From the NCBI RefSeq assembly GCF_017315705.1, contig NZ_JAFLRF010000046.1, positions 2,801 to 39,789 on the forward strand: DNA of 36,989 bases, in the 5' to 3' direction. The stretch comes from Trinickia mobilis (lineage in GTDB: Bacteria; Pseudomonadota; Gammaproteobacteria; Burkholderiales; Burkholderiaceae). The notes beneath the pieces are model-generated. The model did no database searches. It was not told the DNA's origin and worked only from the letters and a program-made list of their open reading frames with translations. A program made the translations under genes and the position numbers. Positions 1 to 7,234 of this stretch are shown piece after piece. How positions within the stretch are numbered: the first letter of the stretch is position 1; every line of letters begins with the position of its first letter.

Positions 1-561
1 GCGTCCGTGGATCGGACCGCGCGCGCGTGGGACGCGGCGATGGGCGAACAGATCTTGATGCTCAGCGGGCATCAGGAGCCGGTTGTTTCCGCCGCCTTCA
101 GCCCGGACGGCCAGCGGGTGGTGACCACGTCCGGAGACCAGACCGCGCGGGTGTGGGACGCGGCCACGGGCAAACAGATCGCCCAGCTCAGCGGGCATCA
201 GGGGTCAGTTTTTTGCACCGCCTTCAGCCCGGACGGCCAGCGGGTAGTGACCGCGTCCGCGGATCAGACCGCGCGGGTGTGGGACGTGGGGACCGGCCAG
301 ATGATCGCCCAGCTCGGCGGGCATCAGGGGGCAGTTTTTTCCGCCGCCTTCAGCCCGGACAGCCAGCGGGTGGTGACCGCGTCCGCTGACGGGACCGCGC
401 GGGTGTGGCCTATCCGATGGCTCATGCAGTATCGAGGTCGGAGCCTGGCTGAAGCTGTGTGTAAGGAAAAGCTCGTGGGCGCAAACCTGCTCACAGCCGA
501 TGATGAAGCTGCCCTTTCTCTCATACGCGGGCGCCAGGGCGAAAACGTGTGTGATCGGTAA
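1..561 (+). CDS. WD40-repeat protein, C-terminal part (5' end outside window)
   Basis: The frame is open from the first base, so only the last 186 residues are present. At least three WD40 blades are visible, each with the pattern FSPDGQRVVT, then D-x-TARVWD, then GHQG. The blades are 42 residues (126 bp) apart and nearly identical at DNA level. After the last blade comes a tail of about 50 residues that is not WD40 (SLAEAVCKEKLVGANLLT...). Similar tails are found at the ends of large bacterial WD40 proteins that carry N-terminal NACHT, TIR or kinase domains, but that N-terminal part is not in the window. The role is probably a beta-propeller scaffold; the partner is unknown. The family call is certain, the full architecture is not. 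Confidence 0.9.
   Translation, partial: ASVDRTARAWDAAMGEQILMLSGHQEPVVSAAFSPDGQRVVTTSGDQTARVWDAATGKQIAQLSGHQGSVFCTAFSPDGQRVVTASADQTARVWDVGTGQMIAQLGGHQGAVFSAAFSPDSQRVVTASADGTARVWPIRWLMQYRGRSLAEAVCKEKLVGANLLTADDEAALSLIRGRQGENVCDR
101..386 (+). repeat. 126-bp tandem coding repeat (WD40 blades)
   Basis: The octamer GCCCGGAC recurs at 101, 227 and 353, exactly 126 bp apart, inside long near-identical stretches. Each unit encodes one 42-residue blade. Synonymous positions match as well as replacement positions, which points to recent expansion or gene conversion rather than old diverged blades. Confidence 0.85.
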
Positions 562-582
562 CGTGGAGACTGGACAGGGAGC

Positions 583-1219
583 GGCATGCCGCAATACGTT
601 CAGCAGTCGGCGGTCGTCGAAAGGAGCCTGTCGGCCGCAGACCGTGATGCCGGGCGTCGCGATACCGCGTTCGGTGCCATGCTGACCCAGTTGCCAGTTG
701 CCAGTTGCTGGCCGCGGCCGTGCTGGCCACGATGGCGGCCGCCGCCGGCGAGAACGCCGCGCATGTGCCGCTGCATGACGTGGGACAGATCGCCGACGCG
801 CTCTATGCGCTGCTGGGCGGGGCGGTCTTTGTATGGGCGTGCTCGGCGCCGCGATGGTGGCGGCGCTCGTGTGGTCTCTCCCGCTCCCGTGGGGCCTCGA
901 TGAAATCGCAGGCTAGCGCCGTGCACTGGCCTTGCATCCGTTCGAGGCGCGATGGTTCTACGGGGTCTACGCGGCAGCGGTGATCGGCAGTGCGGCGTTC
1001 GTCGCGCGCGTGCCGGACCTTCTGTCGCTCAACATCGCCGCCCAGGCGCTCAACGCTTTGCTGCTGCCGCTGGTTGCAGGATGGCGGATGGCGCTGGCGA
1101 GCGGCAATGCGTTGCCCGCTGCAGAGCGCGTGCGCGGCGCAAACCGGGTGGCGCTGATCATTGGCGTGAGCATCGCGTGCGGCATCGGCATCGTCGGGGC
1201 GCTCGGCGTGTTGCTGTGA
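583..1219 (+). pseudogene. NRAMP-family divalent metal transporter remnant
   Basis: Three reading frames must be joined to recover one protein. The first (about 586-690) gives VVERSLSAADRD...FGAMLTQL. The second (about 705-830) gives LLAAAVLATMAAAAGENAAH, with DVGQIADALYALLGG following. The third (833-1219) gives MGVLGAAMVAALVWSLPLPW, then HPFEARWFYGVYAAAVIGSA and LNIAAQALNALLLPLVAGW. The first shift falls at a 7-bp tandem repeat (AGTTGCC, about 688-705). The second falls near 830, and an in-frame TAG stands at 914-916 where the family usually has Gln. The pieces match the C-terminal transmembrane half of NRAMP-type Mn/Fe symporters. The N-terminal half is absent. Two frameshifts plus a nonsense codon make it a pseudogene. 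The family call rests on pattern recognition. Confidence 0.7.
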
Positions 1220-1257
1220 GGCCGATCAGACATGCCGGGAGACCATCGGCCGGCATG

Positions 1258-1758
1258 TCAACAGCCGGCCACGACAAAGCGGCGCAATTGACGCACGAAC
1301 TCCGCGCGGGCGGCGGCAGGCAATTGCCGTCCGACGGGAATACGCTGCCAGCCGTCGCAAAGGTAGATGGCGCCATCGCTGTCGCCGAGAGACACGGCCA
1401 AGCGGGCCGCATTCATCCGATGCATCGTGCGCCGTCCGCGCTCGTGTACTTCGACGATCACGAACGGGGGCGCGAACGTCAGCACCTCGCCGTCCGTCGC
1501 GTGCCTGGAGTAGGCGATAAAGGCGATGCCGACGGCCACGGTGCAAAGCATCGAGAAGGGCAGCGCGAGCCACACGCCGAACGCGAATGCCGCTGCCACG
1601 CCGATGGCGACGACGAGCGCCATGAGGAACACGGTCGCGGCGAGCGACTGCCGCGGTGTGAGGGAGCAGTTGCGCTTGATGCGCCACTCGCGGCTCGGCA
1701 CACCTTCCTCGCCGTCGAAAGGGCCGGGCCCGTACGACCGCCTGAAGTATGCGTACAT
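1258..1758 (-). CDS. DUF2244 family membrane protein
   Basis: This 166-residue protein has the DUF2244 signature early on (REWRIKRNCSLTPRQ, about residues 23-37). Two hydrophobic helices follow (about 38-80, with VFLMALVVAIGVAAAFAFGV and LPFSMLCTVAVGIAFIAY). A soluble C-terminal part (about 85-166) may lie on the cytoplasmic side. DUF2244 genes are often found near cytochrome c oxidase genes in proteobacteria, but the biochemical role is unknown. Here the gene stands alone between pseudogenes, so the usual neighbourhood is lost. ATG at 1758 is the only reasonable start; the Shine-Dalgarno is weak (GGGA about 10 nt upstream). The length and frame look intact. Confidence 0.75.
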   Translation of the reverse strand: MYAYFRRSYGPGPFDGEEGVPSREWRIKRNCSLTPRQSLAATVFLMALVVAIGVAAAFAFGVWLALPFSMLCTVAVGIAFIAYSRHATDGEVLTFAPPFVIVEVHERGRRTMHRMNAARLAVSLGDSDGAIYLCDGWQRIPVGRQLPAAARAEFVRQLRRFVVAGC

Positions 1759-1844
1759 GATCGAGAGTCCCGCGTCGTGGAGCCATTCGTGACGCGCAAT
1801 GCGCGTGCCGCTCTGCCTTCGTGAGTATCACACGTTCGAGACGC

Positions 1845-2050
1845 CGCCCCTGCAATAACCCAAGGTCGGCCGCAGCGAGTTCCCCGACCGTGACGATTCC
1901 AATTTTGGCGAGACGCTCATTCGCGCGCGGGCCGATGCCGTTCACCTTTTTCGCCGCCAATGGCCAGATGCGGAACTCCAGATCTGCCATCATGAGAATC
2001 GTGAGGCCATCGGGCTTATCCAACTCGGAGCCGATCTCCCCCCAACTCAT
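1845..2050 (-). pseudogene. dinB: dinB (DNA polymerase IV) internal fragment
   Basis: On the minus strand a frame reads SELDKPDGLTIL, then IWPLAAKKVNGIGPRANERL and GIVTVGELAAADLGLL. This matches the end of the palm and the little-finger junction of Y-family DNA polymerase IV, whose family pattern is ASELDKPDGL...PLPARKVNGIG (the helix-hairpin-helix region). Only about 65 residues remain. The catalytic N-terminus with its acidic residues and the whole C-terminal domain are missing. The frame continues past 1845 into unrelated sequence and overlaps the antisense DUF2244 gene. It is a non-functional relic that directly abuts an oxygenase fragment of the opposite orientation. Confidence 0.65.
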
Positions 2051-2059
2051 CCTGATAGT

Positions 2060-2260
2060 GATCTAAGGGAAGACTGGTTCGACGAATCCTTTGCGGGCAC
2101 CAACTCCACCTTGCGTCTCCTGCGCTATCCGGTTCGTACGCCCGAGTCGCCGACGGGACTTGGCGAACGTGCCTACGTCTCCTACGAGGGACAGCATCGC
2201 CCCAGGATGGTGGGTGAGCACGTCGATTCCGGAATTCTCACACTGCTCTCCGCGGCTTAT
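2060..2260 (+). pseudogene. Isopenicillin-N-synthase-like 2OG-Fe(II) oxygenase fragment
   Basis: The plus-strand frame reads EDWFDESFAGTNSTLRLLRY and, further on, GLGERAYVSYEGQHRP and VGEHVDSGILTLLSA. This is the middle of an isopenicillin-N-synthase/ACC-oxidase-type Fe(II) dioxygenase. In that family a substrate-strand motif (LRLLRYP) is followed by the HxD iron ligands, here His and Asp of GEHVDSG. The N-terminal DIOX_N half, the distal His and the RxS motif are missing, and the match ends near 2260. There is no start codon at a sensible place. The fragment begins within about 20 bp of the dinB fragment, so the two relics share a recombination junction. Confidence 0.55.
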
Positions 2261-2391
2261 TCAGCGCGACGAGTGGGCAGGCCAATGCGATTGCTCATAA
2301 TTCGGCGGATCGGCAGCGTGTGGTGCAAGGCGTCGATCGCGGCGCAGGCGCTAAACTATTAGTGTCGGTATCGTCCGAGGAGGTGTCCATC

Positions 2392-2802
2392 ATGGCAATC
2401 GAAGTCAAGGATCCCAACTACGAGCTCGGCGAGAAGGCGACATATGTCACCGTCAACGGCGTCAAGTATGTAATCGTCCGCGCGGATGCCTGGTTCGACC
2501 AGATCGGGGCCGAGAATGCCCCTGCGCCGGGTGGCAAAGCGCTGTCGCTTCCGCTGGGGGACGTAACCAAGGGCAGTGGAAAATTTTACGGCGTGAAAAC
2601 CGTCAAGCTCGCCGTCAACCGTGACCATCCGTCCTATCACGCAGCGGCGCACAGGGCGACTTACTACCCTGCAGATCAGGTGACGTTTACGACCGTCTCC
2701 AGGAAGAAGCTGCGCCCCGGCAGTTCGGCGCATAGCAAAACTGATCGTGTCGGGCGCGGCAAGGTCGGCGTGGGCGGCATGCGCACCAAGTCGCACAGCT
2801 GA
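2392..2802 (+). CDS. Hypothetical protein, 136 aa
   Basis: I do not recognise this family. ATG at 2392 is preceded by a strong Shine-Dalgarno (GAGGAGGTG, 2377-2385) at good spacing, so I prefer it over the longer upstream frame. The protein is soluble, with no signal peptide or membrane segment. The N-terminal half has a short beta pattern (ATYVTVNGVKYVIVRADAW). The C-terminal third is strongly basic and rich in Lys, Arg, Ser and Gly (SRKKLRPGSSAHSKTDRVGR), which would suit nucleic-acid binding, though this is only inference. The coding pattern and RBS make it a credible expressed gene in an otherwise decayed stretch. Confidence 0.6.
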   Translation: MAIEVKDPNYELGEKATYVTVNGVKYVIVRADAWFDQIGAENAPAPGGKALSLPLGDVTKGSGKFYGVKTVKLAVNRDHPSYHAAAHRATYYPADQVTFTTVSRKKLRPGSSAHSKTDRVGRGKVGVGGMRTKSHS

Positions 2803-2840
2803 CGGCGCGCGGGTCGAGTCGCAACTTCTTGGTCGAGGGG

Positions 2841-3221
2841 CTAGCGGGACGCGTCCCGCTTTTCTTTGATCGCCTTCGCCTTGTCCTTCCGCCAGCTTAG
2901 GAAGTTAGTCACCGCGGCCGCGATGAACGTGACGATAGTGGACGCCGACGACGCAATGAGTGTCTTTTCCTCAGTATCTAGCGAAGGCGTTGTCGGTTGA
3001 TATGGGGAAGCGGATGCAAATGGGATTGCCGGGACGCTTCCCGACAAGGGTTGTGATGTGCTTTTCGACTGCACGACGGTTACTTGCGGCAGCGGGTTCC
3101 CCGACATGTAACGCACGAAAAGGGCGGCTGTTATGCAAAAAAAGCCCACAAAGAGACCAAGGAATAACCGACAAAACAGCTCGAGCCTGGTGCAATTTGC
3201 CACGCCTGCCTCCGTCTTCAT
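2841..3221 (-). CDS. Small hypothetical membrane protein, 126 aa
   Basis: From ATG at 3221 the protein has one strong hydrophobic segment at about residues 17-39 (FCRLFLGLFVGFFCITAALF). A second, weaker one lies near the C-terminus (about 95-113, ASTIVTFIAAAVTNFLSW), followed by a highly charged tail (KDKAKAIKEKRD). This gives a two-helix inner-membrane layout with a cytoplasmic basic tail. The frame extends upstream to a TTG at 3386, but those residues look non-coding, so 3221 was chosen. Its Shine-Dalgarno (AAGAG) is weak and distant. I do not recognise the family. It could be an orphan or an island gene of phage type. Confidence 0.5.
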   Translation of the reverse strand: MKTEAGVANCTRLELFCRLFLGLFVGFFCITAALFVRYMSGNPLPQVTVVQSKSTSQPLSGSVPAIPFASASPYQPTTPSLDTEEKTLIASSASTIVTFIAAAVTNFLSWRKDKAKAIKEKRDASR

Positions 3222-3638
3222 CGACGGTTGCCGCACTCTTATATTGCGCCGGAATCTCGCGGAATTGACATCCCAGGCGTTTAAAGACTGGAGGGCGGCC
3301 CCAGGGGCGCATTGCCGAGACGCGACGCGTTCAGGGTATTCATTCGATTGGTGCGAAAACTGGACCATGCGCTTTGTGACAATCAAGTCTGTCGATCAGC
3401 AGGCCATTCAACACCAACGCGGAAAGACGTCACGTGACAGGCGCGCAGCACTATTATCCAATGCTACCGGGCAAGCCTGAAGAAACCCTTAAGCTGTCCT
3501 TTGGTTTGGTAAGGAATCGTTCGGCGCCATTCGCCGCGTGCCGCCGGACGCGTCGGGCGCGTGCCGACCCGTAACGGTCACCGAAGGCTCCTGACAGCGG
3601 ACATTCCGACGCGGCCCTTCTTTACGATGGCAAAGGTC
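3222..3638. other. Gene-free stretch carrying copy A of a 33-bp dispersed repeat
   Basis: Short overlapping frames on both strands show no recognisable protein. The one clear structure is the 33-bp sequence at 3538-3570, which recurs exactly at 9050-9082. The rest looks like decayed sequence between the small membrane-protein gene and the broken FAD-oxidase gene. Confidence 0.5.
3538..3570. repeat. 33-bp dispersed direct repeat, copy A
   Basis: This copy starts GTGCCGCCGGACGCGTCGGG and ends GCGCGTGCCGACCC. It is identical over 33 bp to 9050-9082 in the same orientation. The flanks differ on both sides. It lies outside any credible gene. Confidence 0.8.
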
Positions 3639-3950
3639 TTAGTAGCGCTCGGCTGAAGTATCGAGCTTCCAAAAATCGCTTTCCAGACCAGTAGAGCGGA
3701 ATATCTCGACGGCCTGGACTGGCGTCCATTTTTCCCAGTCCGCGTCGGCGTGATGCGAATACCAACTCCGAGCGAGTTCCGCCAATTGTGTAATTGGCAT
3801 GATTTCGCCCAATGGAAGTTGGTGTCTCCTTCCCCAATCGGCAACGTCTGCTGGGGACCGAAATGGAAGAACGCGAGCGTAGCGCCGCCCCTTCGGCTGC
3901 GTGGCATCGAGCAAACTCTGCTGCGAAACGTAGGAGCGACGCTGCAGCAC
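3639..3950 (-). pseudogene. Chimeric tail: FAD-oxidase middle piece joined to organomercurial-lyase-like C-terminus
   Basis: This frame is offset from the FAD-oxidase frame that precedes it. It first reads YVSQQSLLDATQPKGRRYA (about 3935-3879), a pattern from the later part of berberine-bridge-type FAD oxidases. It then changes to PADVADWGRRHQLPLGEI, followed by LAELARSWYSHHADADWEKW and GLESDFWKL (about 3863-3639). The latter resembles the C-terminal end of MerB/alkylmercury-lyase-like proteins, where a WY-x-D-x-W...GL-x-x-x-FW-x-L ending is common. The MerB assignment is tentative. Neither piece is a complete domain, so this is a deletion or fusion product. Confidence 0.45.
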
Positions 3951-3955
3951 GTCGC

Positions 3956-4384
3956 TGTTAGGCCGGCAATGCCGGTATTCGAGACGAAGCCCAGCGGCGT
4001 CGCGAGGCCATGTACCTGCGTTTCGCGGTCGACGTCACCAAGCAGGCACCCTGCCTGCGCACGCGCGGTGCGTGCCCGAGGATCGACCCAGACGCCGCGC
4101 ATGAGCGACATATCCAACATCAAACCTTCGTCGCACGTCGCCACCCCGGCCACGTTGTGACCGCCACCCTTGATAGAGAGAGGTAGGCCGTATTCACCCG
4201 CGAACCTTAGACAAGCGGTAATGTCGGCAACGCCGAGGCAGCGCACAACGAGTGCTGGCCGACGATCAATCATGGCGTTCCAGACCGTGCGTGAAGTCTC
4301 GTATTCCGAGTCGCCCGGAACGAGGAGCGGGCCGCGCAGAAGAGGCCTTAGCTCATCGATCGACCTCGTGTTTAGACAGGCCAT
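3956..4384 (-). pseudogene. FAD-linked oxidase (BBE type), truncated N-terminal domain
   Basis: From ATG at 4384 (GGTGAGGG upstream) about 143 residues match the N-terminal FAD-binding domain of berberine-bridge-type flavin oxidases: PGDSEYETSRTVWNAMID, then RPALVVRCLGVADI, then IKGGGHNVAGVA. The His in GGGHN is the usual covalent FAD attachment site. The frame then runs VHGLATPLGFVSNTGIAGLT, the standard next block, and loses homology at about 3956, where the family expects LGGGFGWL. Most of the substrate domain is deleted and the frame shifts into the chimeric tail at 3639-3950. The intact family has about 460 residues. Confidence 0.75.
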
Positions 4385-4583
4385 GTAACCCTCACCTGCA
4401 TAGGTATAAGTTACCAGTCTAAGTTCGAGCCTTGGACGAGACCAGGACAACTTGGTGTCGAAAAGCGCTCCCACCCGTCGCATCGTGCATCGATGAAACC
4501 GGGAGCGACGAGTGGATAATCATCATCGGCGACTGTCGCCTGCTGGCCGGACAGTGCCCGGTTACCGTCCGGCCGACCGTCGC

Positions 4584-4942
4584 TCAAGCCTCCGTCTGTT
4601 CTGCCATCTCGAGCGCATCATCGACCTCGATGCCCAGATATCGCACCGTACTTTCAAGTTTCGTATGACCGAGTAGCAGCTGTACCGCCCGGAGGTTTTT
4701 CGTGCGGCGGTAAATCAGCGAAGCTTTGGTTCGACGCATGGTGTGCGTCCCGTACGCCGTATCGTCAAGCCCGATCGACCCGATCCAGCGATGCACCAGG
4801 CGGGCGTATTGACGCGTCGAAAGGTGTGGCGACCCGTGAATGCGGCTCGGGAACAGAAAGTCGGAAGGCGACAGTCTCGCTGCCTTGATCCAGGCTTCCG
4901 CACTATCTCTGGTGCCGCGCTGACAACGGTAGTCGCCTCCAT
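4584..4942 (-). pseudogene. Tyrosine recombinase/integrase, C-terminal catalytic half
   Basis: The frame reads FLFPSRIHGSPHLSTRQYAR, then GTHTMRRTKASLIYRRTKN, then LRAVQLLLGHTKLESTVRYL, and ends in EVDDALEMAEQTEA. The HxxR box (HTMR), the LLGH box and the presumed nucleophile Tyr in TVRYL are present. The domain belongs to the short (about 200-residue) integrases common in Burkholderia and Pseudomonas islands. Homology begins only near 4922. Upstream sequence in this frame (to 5042) does not look like the recombinase N-terminus, which would carry the first catalytic Arg. An ATG at 4942 with AAAGGAG opens a different frame. I read this as a truncated, probably inactive integrase. Confidence 0.7.
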
Positions 4943-5342
4943 GACAATCTCCTTTCAAGTGAAGGGAGTGCCAGTCTGCGCCGACCACCAGGGGACGATA
5001 ACCGACCCACAAGAGACCGTCGAACGTGTCGATAGCAGCCACTCAGGTCGCTTACGTTCCGGCGACCGAACCCACCCGCGAATACCCGACAAAGCATTCC
5101 GAATTGCTGATCCCCAGATGACGCAGCACTGATTCGTGAACGACGCGATTGCGCGGGGTTGATTGGCGCCCGCCGCACCTGCTGCCCCCATTTGTACGCT
5201 ATCGCACGGAAGCCCGCCGCCGGGGCGGTGTTGCCGACTTATCCTGTGAGCGATGGGCAGGATCGCCATGCAATGGCCCACTCCGGTTTCGCCGCAGTCA
5301 AGACGAAGTTTGAACAGGTCGCTCTAACGCCAGGAGATGGTC
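4943..5342. other. Gene-free stretch upstream of the integrase remnant
   Basis: Several short minus-strand frames overlap here, but none shows a known domain. It is probably the foreign sequence that replaced the integrase N-terminus. On the plus strand, AGGAG at 5332-5336 serves the lipoprotein gene. No promoter was convincing. Confidence 0.4.
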
Positions 5343-6119
5343 ATGCTGCGTCTACGCTCCGCCTGGTCGACCATCGCGCTCGCCAGGCTCGCGAACTTTC
5401 TCATCTTGGCGATGATGTCGGGCGGGGTGCTTAACGCGTTGACCGGCTGTGGGGGGAACGCGGTCACGCCCCCGCCTTCCGCGAGCATCCCTCCGCCTGG
5501 GATCCCCACCAGCGCGGGGCCCTCTGGATTCTTCAAGATCTGCAAGGGGCAGACGTACGCGCTCTGCGCGACCGCCAGCTGCACCGTGGTGAACCAGGTG
5601 GCCTACTGCCAATGCGACGTCGAACAGGGGGACAGCATCAGCTTGCCGCTGAAGGTCGACGGCCAGGATGTTTGCTCGATAAACGCCAACGGCGTCGACA
5701 ACGGGTACATGGTGAGCACGTTCAGCGTGCCAGAGTCCGTTGTCGCGCCAGATGGCGACAGCGCGCTCTATACTTGCCCGGCAGGGTCTGACGGCGGCTA
5801 CGCGCAATGCGACGGCGGCATTTGCTTCACCAGCAGCGAGGGCAGCGTGTTTCCCGGGTTCGGCGAGCAGCTCGGCAGCGCGGAAATCATCTGCGCGTGC
5901 CCGATAAGCGTGACCCCGGACTCCCCAGTCGGCTTCCAGATCGCAGGCCCCTTTCCTTGCGACAAATCGTATTTCCGCTATTGCAAGAGCCAGTTCGCCA
6001 ACACCAGAACAGGCTCGACGGTCAAGGTAGGCGCCCCGACCGGGACGGCGAAATTCCTCGCCCGGAAGCTAAACGGAAGCGTGCCGAAGTTGAACGAGTG
6101 CCGTCTTCCGCCTCAGTAA
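5343..6119 (+). CDS. Cys-rich putative lipoprotein, 258 aa
   Basis: ATG at 5343 lies 6 nt after AGGAG (5332-5336). The ATG at 5337 touches the Shine-Dalgarno and is less likely. The N-terminus has basic residues, a hydrophobic stretch and the lipobox L33-T-G-C36, so a lipidated periplasmic or outer-membrane protein is expected. A Pro/Ser linker (about 43-57) follows. The remainder has 14 further cysteines in pairs such as CATASC, YCQC, CDGGIC and CAC, an even number that suits up to seven disulfides. No catalytic motif was found and the family is not one I can name. It stands alone on its strand. Such proteins occur in Burkholderiaceae as secreted proteins of unknown role. Confidence 0.65.
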   Translation: MLRLRSAWSTIALARLANFLILAMMSGGVLNALTGCGGNAVTPPPSASIPPPGIPTSAGPSGFFKICKGQTYALCATASCTVVNQVAYCQCDVEQGDSISLPLKVDGQDVCSINANGVDNGYMVSTFSVPESVVAPDGDSALYTCPAGSDGGYAQCDGGICFTSSEGSVFPGFGEQLGSAEIICACPISVTPDSPVGFQIAGPFPCDKSYFRYCKSQFANTRTGSTVKVGAPTGTAKFLARKLNGSVPKLNECRLPPQ

Positions 6120-6368
6120 GTGCGAGAGCGCAAAGCCAGGCTTCAGTCGCCCGTCGCAAGAGCGCCTGCCTCCGGAGCGCGTTTGGACGCCGCTTAGGGC
6201 AGGAGCCGGATTGGCTCGGCCCTTTGCCCTGCCACGCCAGTAGTCCAGTCTCTTATACCGCCGCCCGGCGTGGCGGGAGCGACGGCAAGGGCTTGCTGAA
6301 AATACTGCGAGGTCTCGCACATGACCACTCTTGGCCCGTGGGCCGCCCATTTCGATAATGGGTCGCAG

Positions 6369-6623
6369 TCAAAGGCTGAATTCAAGAATTTTTCCATCGG
6401 CAGCAGCCGAAGCAAGAAGGCTTCGTAGCATGACCAGTTGCGAGATAAGATCCGTCCGCTGAACCTCGACGGTGTGGGCGTCTCCGTCTGGGGACCAACC
6501 GCAAACGAAGCGGACCTTTTCTTCACCCTGCGATTCAAGCGATCGAACCAAGGACTCTAACTCGGACGCAATTTGTGCAAGAACCGCAGGTTCAGCCTCA
6601 TCCTCTTCGAATTGGTCGAACAT
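6369..6623 (-). CDS. Small acidic hypothetical protein, 84 aa
   Basis: The frame starts MFDQFEEDEAEPAVLAQIAS and is acidic and helix-rich. Its second half (VRFVCGWSPDGDAHTVEVQR, then QLVMLRSLLASAAADGKILE) looks like a small alpha/beta fold. There is no signal peptide. No strong Shine-Dalgarno precedes ATG 6623. Another minus-strand frame (6557-6829, starting MLHVLEIPTWIAALEQLQFD) overlaps its start with a shift, so the real gene may be longer and frameshifted near 6640. Size and acidity resemble small immunity or antitoxin proteins, but nothing in the sequence proves that. Confidence 0.4.
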   Translation of the reverse strand: MFDQFEEDEAEPAVLAQIASELESLVRSLESQGEEKVRFVCGWSPDGDAHTVEVQRTDLISQLVMLRSLLASAAADGKILEFSL

Positions 6624-6754
6624 CGTTCCCAGCGAGTTGTTGATTCGATTCCAGAATCCCGACGCGAAGAGCCACTCTGAGTTTCCCGTGCAACGTAAAG
6701 CGGTGATCTGCGGCAGGCGACCCGCAGCGCCCAGCCATCGCTACAAAAAGCAGA

Positions 6755-6791
6755 CACGTGACGCACGTGATCAAATTGGAGTTGCTCCAAT
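6755..6791. repeat. Paired CACGTG boxes and adjacent inverted repeat
   Basis: CACGTG occurs at 6755-6760 and 6764-6769, separated by ACG. Six bases further on is ATTGGAG-TTG-CTCCAAT (6775-6791), a perfect 7-bp inverted repeat. It sits at the 5' end of the minus-strand frame that may lead into the small acidic gene, so it could be an operator. That is only suggestive. Confidence 0.35.
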
Positions 6792-6887
6792 GCCGCTATC
6801 CATGTGGGTATTTCAAGTACATGCAGCACGGATTGCCCGCGCTGCCTGTTAGCGTCCCGGGCTCACTCGCCTGGCGGCGAGCAAGCC

Positions 6888-7232
6888 TCAACCGCGGAGC
6901 GCCGCAGCACCCACAACGAGAGCCGAGAAGATCAGCGCCGGGGCGAGATGCCCGAACGGCTCCCGGTTTCGTAGCAACGTGAAGAGCGCGACGACCATGA
7001 TCGCACCGGCCAGCGTTAGGCCTAAAACTCTGGTTTGTTGTCCAAAAAGAAGTGCCGCACACAACAGCTCAAGAGCGCCACAGAGCAAATGAAACCATGC
7101 CGGATAACCCCAGCGTGCGAAGTCGCGCTTCACCGCGCCGCGTCCTGCGAGATTGACCGCCCCAGCAACCGCGAACAGAACCGCTACGATCATCGCGAGA
7201 ATCGACTCGAAAGATGCACTGTTCCACGCCAT
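6888..7232 (-). CDS. DoxX-like small membrane protein
   Basis: This 114-residue protein has four hydrophobic helices: ILAMIVAVLFAVAGAVNLAG, then FHLLCGALELLCAALLFG, VLGLTLAGAIMVVALFTLL and APALIFSALVVGAAAL. This is the DoxX-like layout, with the typical FARWGYPAWFH between the first two helices. DoxX-type proteins are inner-membrane and often accompany redox or thiol-stress genes; their chemistry is poorly defined. Start 7232 is favoured over 7238 because GGAG lies 7 nt upstream of it but only 2 nt from the other. The start lies 2 nt after the stop of the SDR gene, so the two are surely one operon, controlled by the TetR regulator at 8287. Confidence 0.8.
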   Translation of the reverse strand: MAWNSASFESILAMIVAVLFAVAGAVNLAGRGAVKRDFARWGYPAWFHLLCGALELLCAALLFGQQTRVLGLTLAGAIMVVALFTLLRNREPFGHLAPALIFSALVVGAAALRG

Positions 7233-7234
7233 GG

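Noticed and set aside
101-386. CRISPR-like regular repeats
   Set aside because: The 126-bp periodicity is in frame and encodes WD40 blades; there are no spacers.
1226-2050. 274-codon minus-strand frame as one gene
   Set aside because: Only its first 70 codons show dinB similarity; the rest is an out-of-frame shadow of the DUF2244 gene.
3374-3380. TGTCACA on the minus strand as another ECF41 promoter
   Set aside because: No CGTC at 15-17 bp spacing, and it lies far from the sigma locus, so it is taken as chance.
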